In this document: piece after piece, positions 7,754 to 15,837 of the stretch
Layout of the letters: each line of letters opens with the position of its first letter
How positions within the stretch are numbered: the stretch's first letter is position 1
Assembly (NCBI GenBank): GCA_016205055.1
Contig: JACQJK010000008.1
Location: forward strand, 1 to 26,690
DNA length: 26,690 nucleotides
From: Candidatus Doudnabacteria bacterium
GTDB lineage: Bacteria; Patescibacteriota; Doudnabacteria; UBA920; 2-01-FULL-50-11
Reading direction: 5' to 3'
Program-made: the position numbers and the translations under genes
The notes under the pieces: generated by a model
What the model was told of the DNA's origin: nothing
What the model saw: the letters and a program-made list of their open reading frames with translations, nothing else
Database searches by the model: none

Positions 7754-8548
7754 TTAAAACTGCGTTATCACCATAACAAATCGAAAATTTTTCAAATCGG
7801 AAGCGGGCGTGACCGAAAATTTTTGGAACAGTTCCGACTCGCCCGATAACTGCTGATTGAGAAAACCAACAAGAATGCCAGCGGGCATTGCCCCTGTTAA
7901 ACCAGCGGTTATAATCTGATTTCCTGTTTGTGCGCTGAAGTTCTGGGTAAGAAGCTCGAAAGTTAAGCCCAAACTATGAGAACCGGTAATTAGACCAAGT
8001 CCCTTTTTCCCCACTACGCTCCCGTCAATCTTCACGCTCCCGTCAGTAACGAGAAAAAAAACAGCGGTTTCTTCATAAACTTCGCGAATCGCGCCCAGCA
8101 AATTACCATATTGATCAATAACGGCGTTCCCAGGAGATAACCCGTCACTTCTTCCGCGATTGATCGTCACTTGATCTTTAACGCCTAACGGGTCTTTCGT
8201 CACCACTTGCGCTCCTACGGTCGTGTAAGGCAATGTTTTCCTGATACCTAACATTACTCGCAGCTCTTCGTTTTCCTGTTGAAACAATTTTAAGGCAGCG
8301 TTTTCGGAACTTAAGCGCTTTTTTTCACGCAAAAGTTCCGCGCGATCGGAAACCAAAGACCCCAAATAGAAAAAAACGCCAAACGCGCCCTTGATCTTTC
8401 CGGCCAGGTTGCTCACGAATCCCACAGCCGGTTGAGTCGCGGAAAAAAGCAAACTTTTGGGCAGATACAAAAACCCGAATCCGTCTAAGATAATAAGCCC
8501 CGACAGCAAGAAAACTGCGAAAAAAAACTTGAGACGTTTTTTTTTCAT
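7754..8548 (-). CDS. mreC: Rod-shape-determining protein MreC
   Basis: Bitopic scaffold that activates PBP2 and connects it to MreB filaments. The product is 264 residues. A basic start (MKKKRLK) leads into a membrane segment at ~8-30, then a coiled coil at ~60-98 (ELLREKKRLSSENAALKLFQ and following) and the extracytoplasmic beta-barrel domains. Family signatures include NEELRVMLGI (94-103), VGAQVVTKDPLGVKDQVTI (112-130) and GLSPGNAVI. The last residues, FRFVMVITQF, match the usual MreC end. The ATG at 8548 is 26 bases after the mreB stop, and the stop is three bases before mreD. No clear Shine-Dalgarno at normal distance; GAGGAA lies about 13 bases upstream. Confidence 0.93.
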   Translation of the reverse strand: MKKKRLKFFFAVFLLSGLIILDGFGFLYLPKSLLFSATQPAVGFVSNLAGKIKGAFGVFFYLGSLVSDRAELLREKKRLSSENAALKLFQQENEELRVMLGIRKTLPYTTVGAQVVTKDPLGVKDQVTINRGRSDGLSPGNAVIDQYGNLLGAIREVYEETAVFFLVTDGSVKIDGSVVGKKGLGLITGSHSLGLTFELLTQNFSAQTGNQIITAGLTGAMPAGILVGFLNQQLSGESELFQKFSVTPASDLKNFRFVMVITQF

Positions 8549-8574
8549 CGTCGGACAAAATTCCTCGAAAAAAA

Positions 8575-9633
8575 CTAGCGAGGTATCTTCTCCACCTCGG
8601 TTTGGATCAAGACCTCCCGCAAATTCTCCAAATCTTCCAATACCACTCCCGTACCCCGCACCACCGCGGTCAAGGGGTCGTCAGTGACGTGCACCGGGAT
8701 AAGAGTTTCTTTGGCGACCAGTAAATCCAATCCGCGCAATAACGACCCGCCGCCGGCAAGAGTGATCCCGCGGCTCATGATATCGGCTACCAGTTCCGGA
8801 GGGGTTTCTTCTACCGCTTCCTTGACCGTGTTAACGATTGTTCGCACCGATCGGCTTAAGGCCTCGCGAATCTGTTCGTCGGTGACCACCACCTCCTTGG
8901 GCAACCCGGTCACCATGTCACGGCCGCGCATGACGGCTTGCGCGCCTTCTTTCTGACGATAGGCCGAACCGATTTTAATTTTTACTTCCTCCGCCGTCCG
9001 CTCTCCCAGTAATAGATTGAACTCTTCCCGAGCGTACTGAATAATACTCTCGTTCATCTCGTCCCCGGCAACCCTAATACTCCTGGACACCACAACACCG
9101 CCTAGGGAAATGACGGCAATTTCGGTGGTGCCTCCGCCAATATCCACGATCATGCTGCCCGAGGGATCTTGCACCGGCAGGCGCGAACCGATCGCGGCGG
9201 CCATCGGCTCTTCAATCAAAAACGCCGCGCGAGCGCCGGCGTTGAGCGCTGCATCCTGAACCGCCCGCCGCTCCACGTCCGTTCCCCCGGACGGGATGCC
9301 CACGACCACTTGGGGTCGGGAAAAAAAATTTAGATTTCCCTGCTGAACCTTGGTAAAAAAATATTTCAACATCTGCTCGGTGATTTCAAAATCTGAAATT
9401 ACCCCGTCAACCAATGGTCGAATCGCGACGATATGCGCCGGCGTGCGGCCCACCATGCTTTTCGCGTCGTTGCCGATGGCTAAAATTTGCTTGGTCCTGG
9501 TATTCAAAGCCACCACCGAGGGTTCGTTGATAACTATGCCTTTCCCCGAAACGTAAACCAAAGTGTTCGCGGTTCCTAAATCGATGCCGATATCGTGAGA
9601 AAAATTTTTGAAAACCCGTTCGGATAATGACAT
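8575..9633 (-). CDS. mreB: Rod-shape-determining actin homologue MreB (mreBCD-linked copy)
   Basis: Actin-like ATPase whose membrane-bound filaments guide the cell-wall elongation complex. At 352 residues it is of normal length (~335-350). Phosphate-1 loop GIDLGTANT (16-24), phosphate-2 loop DIGGGTTEIAVISLGG, and adenosine motif GGGSLLRGLD are all intact. KVQQGNLNFFSRPQVVVGIP precedes the T-ERRAV segment seen in all MreB proteins. The N-terminus has an extra ~10 residues (SLSERVFKNF) before the core, which may contribute to membrane binding. Its ATG shares one base with the proS stop (TAATG), and mreC, mreD and mrdA follow. A second MreB lies at 16441-17448, so this window carries two paralogues with different neighbours. 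Confidence 0.97.
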   Translation of the reverse strand: MSLSERVFKNFSHDIGIDLGTANTLVYVSGKGIVINEPSVVALNTRTKQILAIGNDAKSMVGRTPAHIVAIRPLVDGVISDFEITEQMLKYFFTKVQQGNLNFFSRPQVVVGIPSGGTDVERRAVQDAALNAGARAAFLIEEPMAAAIGSRLPVQDPSGSMIVDIGGGTTEIAVISLGGVVVSRSIRVAGDEMNESIIQYAREEFNLLLGERTAEEVKIKIGSAYRQKEGAQAVMRGRDMVTGLPKEVVVTDEQIREALSRSVRTIVNTVKEAVEETPPELVADIMSRGITLAGGGSLLRGLDLLVAKETLIPVHVTDDPLTAVVRGTGVVLEDLENLREVLIQTEVEKIPR

Positions 9634-10874
9634 TACAATTTACTTAAATAATTGCTAAGCTCCCGCTCTTTCTCTAGTTGCGTTTTCTGGCCTGCGCGCA
9701 ATTTGTACTCCACACTCTCCCGCTCCACAGTACGCGGGGAAACCACTAATCTAAGCGGAATCCCCAATAAGTCGCTATCGGCCAATTTTGTGCCCGGGGA
9801 AAGTTCGCGATCATCATATAGTACCTCGTGGCCCTGCTTCTGTAAAGCCCGCCAAATTTCCTCCGCAAATTTCCCGACCCGCTCTTGACCACCATCCAGG
9901 GAAACTAAATGAATAAAAAACGGGGCAACGATCTCGGGCCAAATTACTCCTTTCTCATCATGGAATTTCTCCACTAACACTCCCATAAGCCGGCTGATGC
10001 CGATTCCGTAGCAACCCATTATTACGATTTGTTTTTTCCCGGCCTTGTCGGTGAAAATCAAATCAAACGAGGAGGCATATTTGGGCTTGAGTTTGAAAAT
10101 GTTACCTACCTCCGAACCCCTGGAAGCTCGCCAGCTGTTTTTTTTGCAGCGGCTGCAGGTGGCTCGCTCCGAAAAAATTTCCTTATTTTTCCCCACTTCG
10201 CAATTCTTGCAAATATAAATTGTATCTTCTCCGGTTGGTATCTCGATTTGGAACTCATCGCTGAATTCGGAAAAAGTTCCTCCGGTCGCTTCTGTGCGAA
10301 TCGCGTCTAGTCCGATTCGCTTAAAAGTTTTCAGGTAAGCCGCGCTTGCCCTTTCGTAAAATTCATTCAAATCGGCCGCGTCGGCGTGAAAACTGTACAT
10401 ATCCTTCATCCGAAACTCCCGACCGCGCAAGAGCCCGGATTTTACGCGTGGTTCGTCGCGAAATTTAGTTTGGATCTGGTAAACTGCGAAAGGCAAATCT
10501 TTGTAGGAACTAATTATCGGACGCGCCATAGGTGTGACAACCTCTTCGTGACTGGGGCCAAGGGCATACTCGTGACCGTGCCGGGATTTGATTTTAAACA
10601 GCACGTCTAATCCGCTCCACCTTCCCGTGGTCACCCAACTTTCTTTCGGATGCAAGCTCGGCATGAAAATTTCCTGCCCGCCAATCGCGTTCATCTCTTG
10701 ACGCACTACGTTTTCAATCTTCTGCAAAACCCGCAATCCTAAAGGCAGATAAGAATAAACTCCCGCCATGACCTTTTGCACAAACCCCCCGCGTTCCAAT
10801 AGCCGGGCGTTTACCGACGGGTCGTCGGAAGGTGCGGTCTTGCTGGTTTTTCCGAACAGTTGCGATTGTCTCAT
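9633..10874 (-). CDS. proS: Proline--tRNA ligase, short form without INS editing domain
   Basis: Class II synthetase charging tRNA-Pro. It has 413 residues against ~570 for standard bacterial ProRS. Motif 2 is intact (TKFRDEPRVKSGLLRGREF, 136-154), with MKDMYSFH after it, and motif 3 is at GCYGIGISRL (287-296). The ~180-residue INS domain that hydrolyses Ala-tRNA-Pro normally sits between them. Here only ~35 residues remain, holding C222, C225, C240 and C243 in a CxxC...CxxC arrangement that looks like a small zinc knuckle. The C-terminal anticodon-binding domain (~320-413) carries the DDRELSPGTKLADSDLLGIP segment. The ATG overlaps the rseP stop (ATGA), and its stop overlaps the mreB start. 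Loss of cis-editing is inferred from the missing domain; a trans-editing protein could exist elsewhere. Confidence 0.95.
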   Translation of the reverse strand: MRQSQLFGKTSKTAPSDDPSVNARLLERGGFVQKVMAGVYSYLPLGLRVLQKIENVVRQEMNAIGGQEIFMPSLHPKESWVTTGRWSGLDVLFKIKSRHGHEYALGPSHEEVVTPMARPIISSYKDLPFAVYQIQTKFRDEPRVKSGLLRGREFRMKDMYSFHADAADLNEFYERASAAYLKTFKRIGLDAIRTEATGGTFSEFSDEFQIEIPTGEDTIYICKNCEVGKNKEIFSERATCSRCKKNSWRASRGSEVGNIFKLKPKYASSFDLIFTDKAGKKQIVIMGCYGIGISRLMGVLVEKFHDEKGVIWPEIVAPFFIHLVSLDGGQERVGKFAEEIWRALQKQGHEVLYDDRELSPGTKLADSDLLGIPLRLVVSPRTVERESVEYKLRAGQKTQLEKERELSNYLSKL

Positions 10875-11992
10875 AAACCGGTGATCTTTCCCCAGATTTT
10901 GCCGAATTGATCTCCAAACCTTGTGAAATCCTTAAACGTGATCCACACCATTAAAGAAATCAACAGAAAAAAACCAAAAGTATTGACATAGTTCTCTATT
11001 CGGGCGTTGAACTTTTTTCGGCGCAGTTTCTCAATCAACAAGAAAAATATCCTGCCTCCGTCAAGGGCCGGAAAAGGAATGGCGTTGATTATCGCCAGAT
11101 TGATCGACAAAATTGCGGTAAAATAAACAAGATTTGCAAAACCCAGTTCGGTTGCGTCTCGAGTTAAAACGGCAATGCCCACCGGCCCGGTTAACGACGC
11201 GACCAACGTACTATCGGTGAACAAACTGCCGATTAAACGGCCGAACGCTAAAATTATCTGCAAGGCCAAAGACCCTGTAATCCCAATCCCTCGATAAATC
11301 GCCTCAAACCAGGGATAAGAAATTTTCGCCACGAGCGCGGGCTGGACTCCCAAAGGGCCTTGACCGGCAGGAGGGCTGGTACGAGGGATGATAGTTTTTT
11401 CAAAAATACTTTTCCCGCGCTGAATCTTATATACCACGCTTACGCCAGCGTTCGCGCTGGTTAGATCCTGTAACTCCTGTATTGTCTTAACTTCCCGGCC
11501 ATCTAGAGATAACACCACGTCCCCGGCCCGCCATCCGGCAAGCTGGGCGGGACTGCCTTCTTCAACGTAAAGCAAAGCAACCTGCGCCGCTTCCGCCCGG
11601 GCCGAGGGAGGCAGCTGCTCGCCTTCCGCAACTTGCGTCGGCAAACCGACGGAGAGCGCCAGCGAAACCAGCAACCAAGCTAAAATTGCGTTCATGGAAA
11701 CTCCGGCGACCAAAACCAAAAAACGCTTGAGTGCGGATTTAGTGGAAAAAGAACCGGGCTCGGAAGTTTCCGCATTCTCGCCTAAAATCTTTACAAACCC
11801 GCCCAGAGGAATCCAGTTTATAGAATAAAGCGTTCCCTTCCTCTTAATCCCGAATAGCCGCGGGGGGAAGCCGAAACCAAACTCTTCCACTTTCATGCCC
11901 GCTCGCTTCGCCATTAAAAAATGACCGAGCTCATGAACAAAAATCAAAAGCCCTAAAATAAAAATAAACGCGATTATGGCCAGTAAAATCAT
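10871..11992 (-). CDS. rseP: Site-2 intramembrane zinc metalloprotease, RseP/RasP family
   Basis: Cleaves membrane-embedded substrates such as anti-sigma factors and signal-peptide remnants. The product is 373 residues. The first membrane segment holds HELGH (20-24) with the zinc-binding histidines and catalytic Glu21. A single PDZ domain lies at ~138-203 (VEEGSPAQLAGWRAGDVV). The third metal ligand sits in NAIPFPALDGGR (303-314), corresponding to the family NxxPxPxLDGG motif. Four hydrophobic segments are visible: the start, ~92-115, ~285-303 and ~345-360. The gene order frr-rseP-proS is a shortened form of the common bacterial order with uppS, cdsA and dxr missing. The actual substrate is not evident, and no sigma/anti-sigma pair is in the window. 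Confidence 0.95.
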   Translation of the reverse strand: MILLAIIAFIFILGLLIFVHELGHFLMAKRAGMKVEEFGFGFPPRLFGIKRKGTLYSINWIPLGGFVKILGENAETSEPGSFSTKSALKRFLVLVAGVSMNAILAWLLVSLALSVGLPTQVAEGEQLPPSARAEAAQVALLYVEEGSPAQLAGWRAGDVVLSLDGREVKTIQELQDLTSANAGVSVVYKIQRGKSIFEKTIIPRTSPPAGQGPLGVQPALVAKISYPWFEAIYRGIGITGSLALQIILAFGRLIGSLFTDSTLVASLTGPVGIAVLTRDATELGFANLVYFTAILSINLAIINAIPFPALDGGRIFFLLIEKLRRKKFNARIENYVNTFGFFLLISLMVWITFKDFTRFGDQFGKIWGKITGL

Positions 11993-12010
11993 GAGATCGT
12001 GCAGCGTTTC

Positions 12011-12568
12011 TTAAATTATTGCTAACTCGGTTTCCTTCTTTGTTGTCAAGTCAGTAATTTTCTCGTTATATTCGTCGATGATTTTTTTTAGCTCTTCTTG
12101 GGCCTCGTATTTGGCATCGTCTGTCAATTTCTTATCTCGGTGCAATTTCGTGATTTCCCGCCATAAGTCCTCTCGAATCCCGCGTATTCTGACCCTGGCC
12201 GCCTCGGCTAATTGACGAGTGAACTTCTGAAGTTCCCCCCGGCGCTCTTCGGTCATCGGAGGAATATTTAAACGGATAAAATTTCCGTCATTAACCGGCT
12301 GTAGTCCGATATTGGCCCCTAAAATCGCCTTTTCCATCGCAGGCAACAAAGTTTTATCCCACGGTTGAATCGCCAAAGACCGAGGGTCAGAAACCGTAAT
12401 GGATCCGATAGTGTTAAGAGGAACGAAGGAGCCGTAGCTTTCGACCTTTAAATTTTCCACAAGTGCGGGGTTGGCTCGCCCGGTCCTCACCGTCGCAAGT
12501 TCGGTGCGGAAGTGCTCAAGCGCTTTTTCGAAATCTGGTCTTTTTCCGTTGATTAATTCCCGGTACAT
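12011..12568 (-). CDS. frr: Ribosome recycling factor
   Basis: Splits post-termination ribosomes together with EF-G. The product is exactly 185 residues, the canonical length. Domain I, the three-helix bundle, is formed by the N-terminal ~30 and C-terminal ~80 residues. The conserved segment LATVRTGRANPALVENLKVE (24-43) and the following VPLNTIGSITVSDPRSLAIQ match the domain I/II junction of the family. The C-terminal helices show RVRIRGIREDLWREITKLHR and EELKKIIDEY. The ATG at 12568 is six bases after the stop of the BNR-repeat gene, and rseP starts 18 bases after the frr stop. Confidence 0.96.
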   Translation of the reverse strand: MYRELINGKRPDFEKALEHFRTELATVRTGRANPALVENLKVESYGSFVPLNTIGSITVSDPRSLAIQPWDKTLLPAMEKAILGANIGLQPVNDGNFIRLNIPPMTEERRGELQKFTRQLAEAARVRIRGIREDLWREITKLHRDKKLTDDAKYEAQEELKKIIDEYNEKITDLTTKKETELAII

Positions 12569-12574
12569 ATCGTT

Positions 12575-13612
12575 TCACTGCAACACCTGGCCTAAAGCCG
12601 AGTACATAATGTTAGTTTCTTCAGGATGGATTAACATTGCTCTGACGGAAGCGGAAATTGGCAGGGCTTTCACTTGCCAAGTTTTTCCGGAATCAGAAGA
12701 TTTATACAAAGTCTGCGCGATAACCGCGAAAATTTGGTTGGCATCCTTCGGGTTCACCGTAACGGCGCTGACGACTTTCGAAAGTTCGTTAGTCGGCAAC
12801 TCAACTCTTTCCCAAGTGGCGCCGTCATCCACCGAGCGATGCAACCCGCTTGCGGAAGCTAAATAAATGACGCCGGGGTTTGTTAAAACCAAAAAATCCT
12901 GATAAGGTGCTCCGCCCAACTTTTCCCCCACGATAGTCCAGGTCGCTCCCCCGTCGGTGCTTTTATACAAGCCCTTTTCCATGCTTAAAGCGTAAACTTT
13001 TTTTGAATCGCCGGCCGCAAAAGCAATCTTTAATATCCGTCCCTCCAGCTTGGAAAGCAAGTCCCAAGTGGAACCGGAATCTTTGCTTAAAATAATCTCT
13101 CCGGTCGAAAGGGCGATATAAACGTTTTTTGGACTCGTGCGATCGTACACTACCGCGGAAACGAAATTATTGCTCCTGGCTTCCGTGAAAACTTCAATCC
13201 AAGTTTGCGCCGCATCGGTTGATTTAAACAGCTTGGCTTTATCCGACCTACTGCCGCCTGCAAAAATTTCGTTTCCATCCTTCAGGTTCACTTGCAAATC
13301 GTAAACCCGGACACCGGTCAGCGTTTTTTTCCAATCGCCGCCGGAGTTTGTGGATTGATAAACTCCTTGATTGGGGCTGGCCAGGTACAAGGTTTCGCGT
13401 TCGGCAGGATCCATCCGAATTCGCGCCACGCTCACCGGCCGTAGTGATCCTTGCTCACCAACCTTATTCACCAGTTCCCAATTTTCGCCCGAATCCACGC
13501 TCTTCAACACACCTCCGGAAAAAGACTGCCCGCCGCCTAACGGGTTTAGTGAACAGGATTGGGCCAACAAAAGCAAAGTTGGCAAGACAATCAAAATTTT
13601 TGTCTTTCTCAT
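12575..13612 (-). CDS. BNR/Asp-box repeat beta-propeller lipoprotein (Ycf48- or sortilin-like)
   Basis: From the ATG at 13612 it has 345 residues. An N-terminal signal with KTKILIVLPTLLLL ends at AQSC, so Cys20 could be lipidated, although the lipobox is not ideal. The mature part has seven Asp-box motifs of the type S-x-D-x-G-x-x-W: SVDSGENW, STNSGGDW, STDAAQTW, SKDSGSTW, STDGGATW, SVDDGATW and SSDSGKTW, spaced ~42-50 residues. This pattern builds a beta-propeller, as in Ycf48 and sortilin/VPS10. No sialidase catalytic residues are recognised, so binding or scaffolding at the cell surface is more likely than hydrolysis. A TTG start at 13639 would overlap holB by 26 bases; the ATG placed one base after the holB stop is better. 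Function unknown. Confidence 0.85.
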   Translation of the reverse strand: MRKTKILIVLPTLLLLAQSCSLNPLGGGQSFSGGVLKSVDSGENWELVNKVGEQGSLRPVSVARIRMDPAERETLYLASPNQGVYQSTNSGGDWKKTLTGVRVYDLQVNLKDGNEIFAGGSRSDKAKLFKSTDAAQTWIEVFTEARSNNFVSAVVYDRTSPKNVYIALSTGEIILSKDSGSTWDLLSKLEGRILKIAFAAGDSKKVYALSMEKGLYKSTDGGATWTIVGEKLGGAPYQDFLVLTNPGVIYLASASGLHRSVDDGATWERVELPTNELSKVVSAVTVNPKDANQIFAVIAQTLYKSSDSGKTWQVKALPISASVRAMLIHPEETNIMYSALGQVLQ

Positions 13613-13613
13613 G

Positions 13614-14555
13614 TTATATTTGCAAGACCAAATTATCAAAAACCAACCTCGTATTCAAGTTCAAACGCAAGTGCTCTGCGGCCTCCCATACGGCTTTTGC
13701 GCGCTCACCCTCTCGGACCGCCTCGGCGTTGGATTGGGAAGCGAGCAAGCGCGTTTCTGCTGCCAACAGCCACGAAAATAATACTAAATCAATTTCCTCA
13801 CCTTCTCTACCTGCCAGCTCTTGAGAGATTTTTAGTTTTTCTGATAAATCACAAGACAAAAGCTGCCGCAATAATGCCAAAGATGCAATCCACTGCTCTG
13901 CGAATTCAGGATGGATCATAAGCCGCCTCAAAAGCCCAAGCCGCCCATAGGACATGGCGACAGCACCTTGCATTGCACTGTCTCTGCCCTCTACATGCGC
14001 CGTGGAGAACCGCGCAAAATCGCTTGCGCCTGAAAGCCCAAAAAAAAGCTTTTGACAGCGCGACAGAACCGTCGGCAGAATTCTATCCAAATTGCTCGTG
14101 GTCAGAATAAAATGGGTTTTTGAGGTTGGCTCCTCCAATAATTTCAAAAAAGCGTTCGCGGCTTCCTGATTCAGATTTTCGGCGGATGAAATTACAGCGA
14201 CTTTTGCGTTTGCCATAAACGATTTTAAAACGAATTGTCTCTGTAACCGCCGAATCTGGTCAACGGTAATCTCTCCCTCCTGATCAACCACAATCATGTC
14301 CGGGTGTCCGCCTTTCACACTTCTACAATTATTGCAATCGCCGCAAGGGCGGGACCGTTCAAAAGAGTTGCATAACAAAATCTTCGCAAAGTCCAGGGCC
14401 AGCGACGTCTTTCCCACGTTCCTTGACCCCGAAAAAATCCAAGCGTGCGGCAGTCGTCCGCTTTTCAACGATTTCTCCAACACCAGCTTTTGGAACTCGT
14501 GGCCAATCGTTGACCAGACCAAATCCTCTGTTTTCAATGCACTTTTTTTTCTCAC
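13614..14555 (-). CDS. holB: DNA polymerase III delta' subunit
   Basis: Clamp-loader subunit that helps load the beta sliding clamp. It has 313 residues from a GTG at 14555. The AAA+ fold shows HAWIFSGSRNVGKTSLALDF, with a complete Walker A loop GSRNVGKT (43-50). A zinc-binding cluster CGDCNNC (71-77) follows, then AENLNQEAANAFLKLLEEP (125-143) and the SRC motif (165-167), the arginine finger region of clamp loaders. The intact Walker A and three close cysteines also occur in DnaX. The short length and lack of a tau-type extension favour delta'. The C-terminal part is helical and poorly conserved. It is the first gene downstream of the promoter and palindrome at 14631-14731, with the BNR gene one base beyond its stop. 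Confidence 0.88.
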   Translation of the reverse strand: MRKKSALKTEDLVWSTIGHEFQKLVLEKSLKSGRLPHAWIFSGSRNVGKTSLALDFAKILLCNSFERSRPCGDCNNCRSVKGGHPDMIVVDQEGEITVDQIRRLQRQFVLKSFMANAKVAVISSAENLNQEAANAFLKLLEEPTSKTHFILTTSNLDRILPTVLSRCQKLFFGLSGASDFARFSTAHVEGRDSAMQGAVAMSYGRLGLLRRLMIHPEFAEQWIASLALLRQLLSCDLSEKLKISQELAGREGEEIDLVLFSWLLAAETRLLASQSNAEAVREGERAKAVWEAAEHLRLNLNTRLVFDNLVLQI

Positions 14556-14630
14556 AGTTTTTTAGGTTTCTACGAGCTTTTAAAGCGAACCTATTGGGTT
14601 TTCCGCCCGTGAGTGTACGTGCCAGACGAG

Positions 14631-14700
14631 TACTCCGTTAGAAGTCAGACGTCCAAGGACGTCTGCCGGCACGCAATCGTGCCAGACTTCTAACGGAGTA
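14631..14700. repeat. 70-bp palindrome folding into a perfect three-way junction
   Basis: Outer arms TACTCCGTTAGAAGTC (14631-14646) and GACTTCTAACGGAGTA (14685-14700) are perfectly complementary over 16 bp. Inside are two more perfect hairpins: AGACGTCC-AA-GGACGTCT (14647-14664) and GGCACG-CAAT-CGTGCC (14668-14683). CGTGCCAGAC occurs in the second hairpin and again upstream at 14618-14627, allowing an alternative pairing. No T-run follows on either strand, so it is not a standard terminator. It may be a REP/MITE-like element or a structured RNA leader. It abuts the -10 at 14702-14707 and lies upstream of holB. Confidence 0.85.
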
Positions 14701-14701
14701 A

Positions 14702-14731
14702 ATTATAACAGAAAAAAATTCTAGTTGACAA
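14702..14731 (-). promoter_or_regulatory. Extended -10 promoter upstream of holB
   Basis: On the minus strand -35 TTGTCA (14726-14731, 5 of 6 matches) is 18 bases from a perfect TATAAT (14702-14707), preceded by TG to give TGTTATAAT. The predicted start, 14694-14696, falls inside the right arm of the palindrome. The transcript would therefore carry a ~140-base structured leader before the holB GTG at 14555. The promoter lies after the glycosyltransferase stop at 14755. Confidence 0.65.
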
Positions 14732-14754
14732 ATAGCGGAAGGGGGCAGAAAAAG

Positions 14755-15837
14755 TCACTCTTCCAACACTTTCAAAGTTGCTTGCGCGGTTCGCGTCCAG
14801 GAGAATCTTTTTAAATTCTCGCGTCCAGATAAAATCAGTTTTTTTCTCAAGCTACGATCGCGCAAAAGCGTTGTTAACCCCTCCGCTATGCTCTCGGGGC
14901 TTTTTGGATCAACTAAATACGCGCCTAAACCCGCAATCTCTTTAGTTGCGCCGAAATCCGAGGTAAGGACCGGGCAACCGAAAAACTGCGCTTCCAGAAT
15001 CGGCAAGCCAAAGCCCTCATAGAATGAAGGGAAACCGAAAATCACCGCTCGCTGGTAAAGAAGTATTTTCTCCGCCTCGCTAATATAGCGCTTTATCTCA
15101 ACGGTTTTCCGCAAGCCGTTATTTTCTATAAAAGTTTTTATCTCCGCAAACCCGAAGCCGGGCTTTCCTGCCAACACCAGTTTCAAATCCGGGTGAGTCC
15201 GGCGCAGGAGCACTAAGGCCATTAACAAGCCAAGAATATTTTTCTTTTTTTCCAGTCGGCCCACAAAAAATACCGTCGGCTGAACCGCTACATCGCTCGT
15301 GTTGGGCGCTGTTGGCTGATCGTATTGCGGCGCTCCGTGCGGCACTACTCGAATTTTCTCGGGAGGTGTTGAGAAAAATGTAATTAGTTCCCGCTTCGTG
15401 AATTCTGAAGGACAAATAATTCGGTGGGCAAAGCGGGAGGCAAAGCTGACAGATAAGCGATGGTAGGATAAATCAAGAAACGAATACATGTCCGGGTAGC
15501 GCATAAAACCAACGTCGTGCACGGTAACCACTGTTTTTGCTCTGGAAAAAAACGGCAGAGCATGAGACGGTACAAACAACCGGTCAGGCGGTCTAGCAAA
15601 CGCCGCGGCGGAAAGCCGAGCTTGCGTCCAAAGTAAGCTTGGCGGCCAAGCCAGCACTAAATTTTCAAAGTTACCGGGGAGCTGACCAAGCTCGCCGGTC
15701 AACGGCTCGGACGAATAAAGCACGAATCCGTGGCTGGTGGGGAGTTTTTTCAACTCCTCAATTAAAAAATAACTGTACCATTCAGTACCGGTTTTTTGCA
15801 GCTTACCAGCTCGAGAGGCGTCAATGCCGATGATCAT
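14755..15837 (-). CDS. Glycosyltransferase family 4 (GT-B fold)
   Basis: Retaining glycosyltransferase that would move a sugar from a nucleotide-sugar donor to a lipid or glycan acceptor at the cytoplasmic membrane face. The product is 360 residues. The N-terminal acceptor domain begins MIIGIDASRAGKLQKTGTEWY and has VVTVHDVGFMRYP (103-115). The C-terminal donor domain starts near VFFVGRLEKKKNI (189-201) and contains the family's E-x7-E motif, EGFGLPILE (E274 and E282). It closely resembles the mannosyl/rhamnosyl GT4 branch, but donor and acceptor cannot be fixed. The ATG at 15837 lies inside the end of the upstream nucleotidyltransferase gene (17-base overlap). The spacing after it (~24 bases to a new promoter) ends this unit. 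Confidence 0.9.
   Translation of the reverse strand: MIIGIDASRAGKLQKTGTEWYSYFLIEELKKLPTSHGFVLYSSEPLTGELGQLPGNFENLVLAWPPSLLWTQARLSAAAFARPPDRLFVPSHALPFFSRAKTVVTVHDVGFMRYPDMYSFLDLSYHRLSVSFASRFAHRIICPSEFTKRELITFFSTPPEKIRVVPHGAPQYDQPTAPNTSDVAVQPTVFFVGRLEKKKNILGLLMALVLLRRTHPDLKLVLAGKPGFGFAEIKTFIENNGLRKTVEIKRYISEAEKILLYQRAVIFGFPSFYEGFGLPILEAQFFGCPVLTSDFGATKEIAGLGAYLVDPKSPESIAEGLTTLLRDRSLRKKLILSGRENLKRFSWTRTAQATLKVLEE

Noticed and set aside
13613..13639. Upstream TTG start of the BNR-repeat protein
   Set aside because: It overlaps holB by 26 bases and delays the basic signal-peptide start; the ATG at 13612 begins MRKTK directly before the hydrophobic core.
14631..14700. tRNA cloverleaf reading of the palindrome
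   Set aside because: It has a 16-bp closing stem, only two arms and no T-loop sequence or anticodon arm; a three-way junction palindrome fits better.
14725..14730. Perfect plus-strand TTGACA
   Set aside because: No plus-strand -10 at 16-18 bases (GAAAAA) and no plus-strand gene downstream; it overlaps the minus-strand -35 instead.
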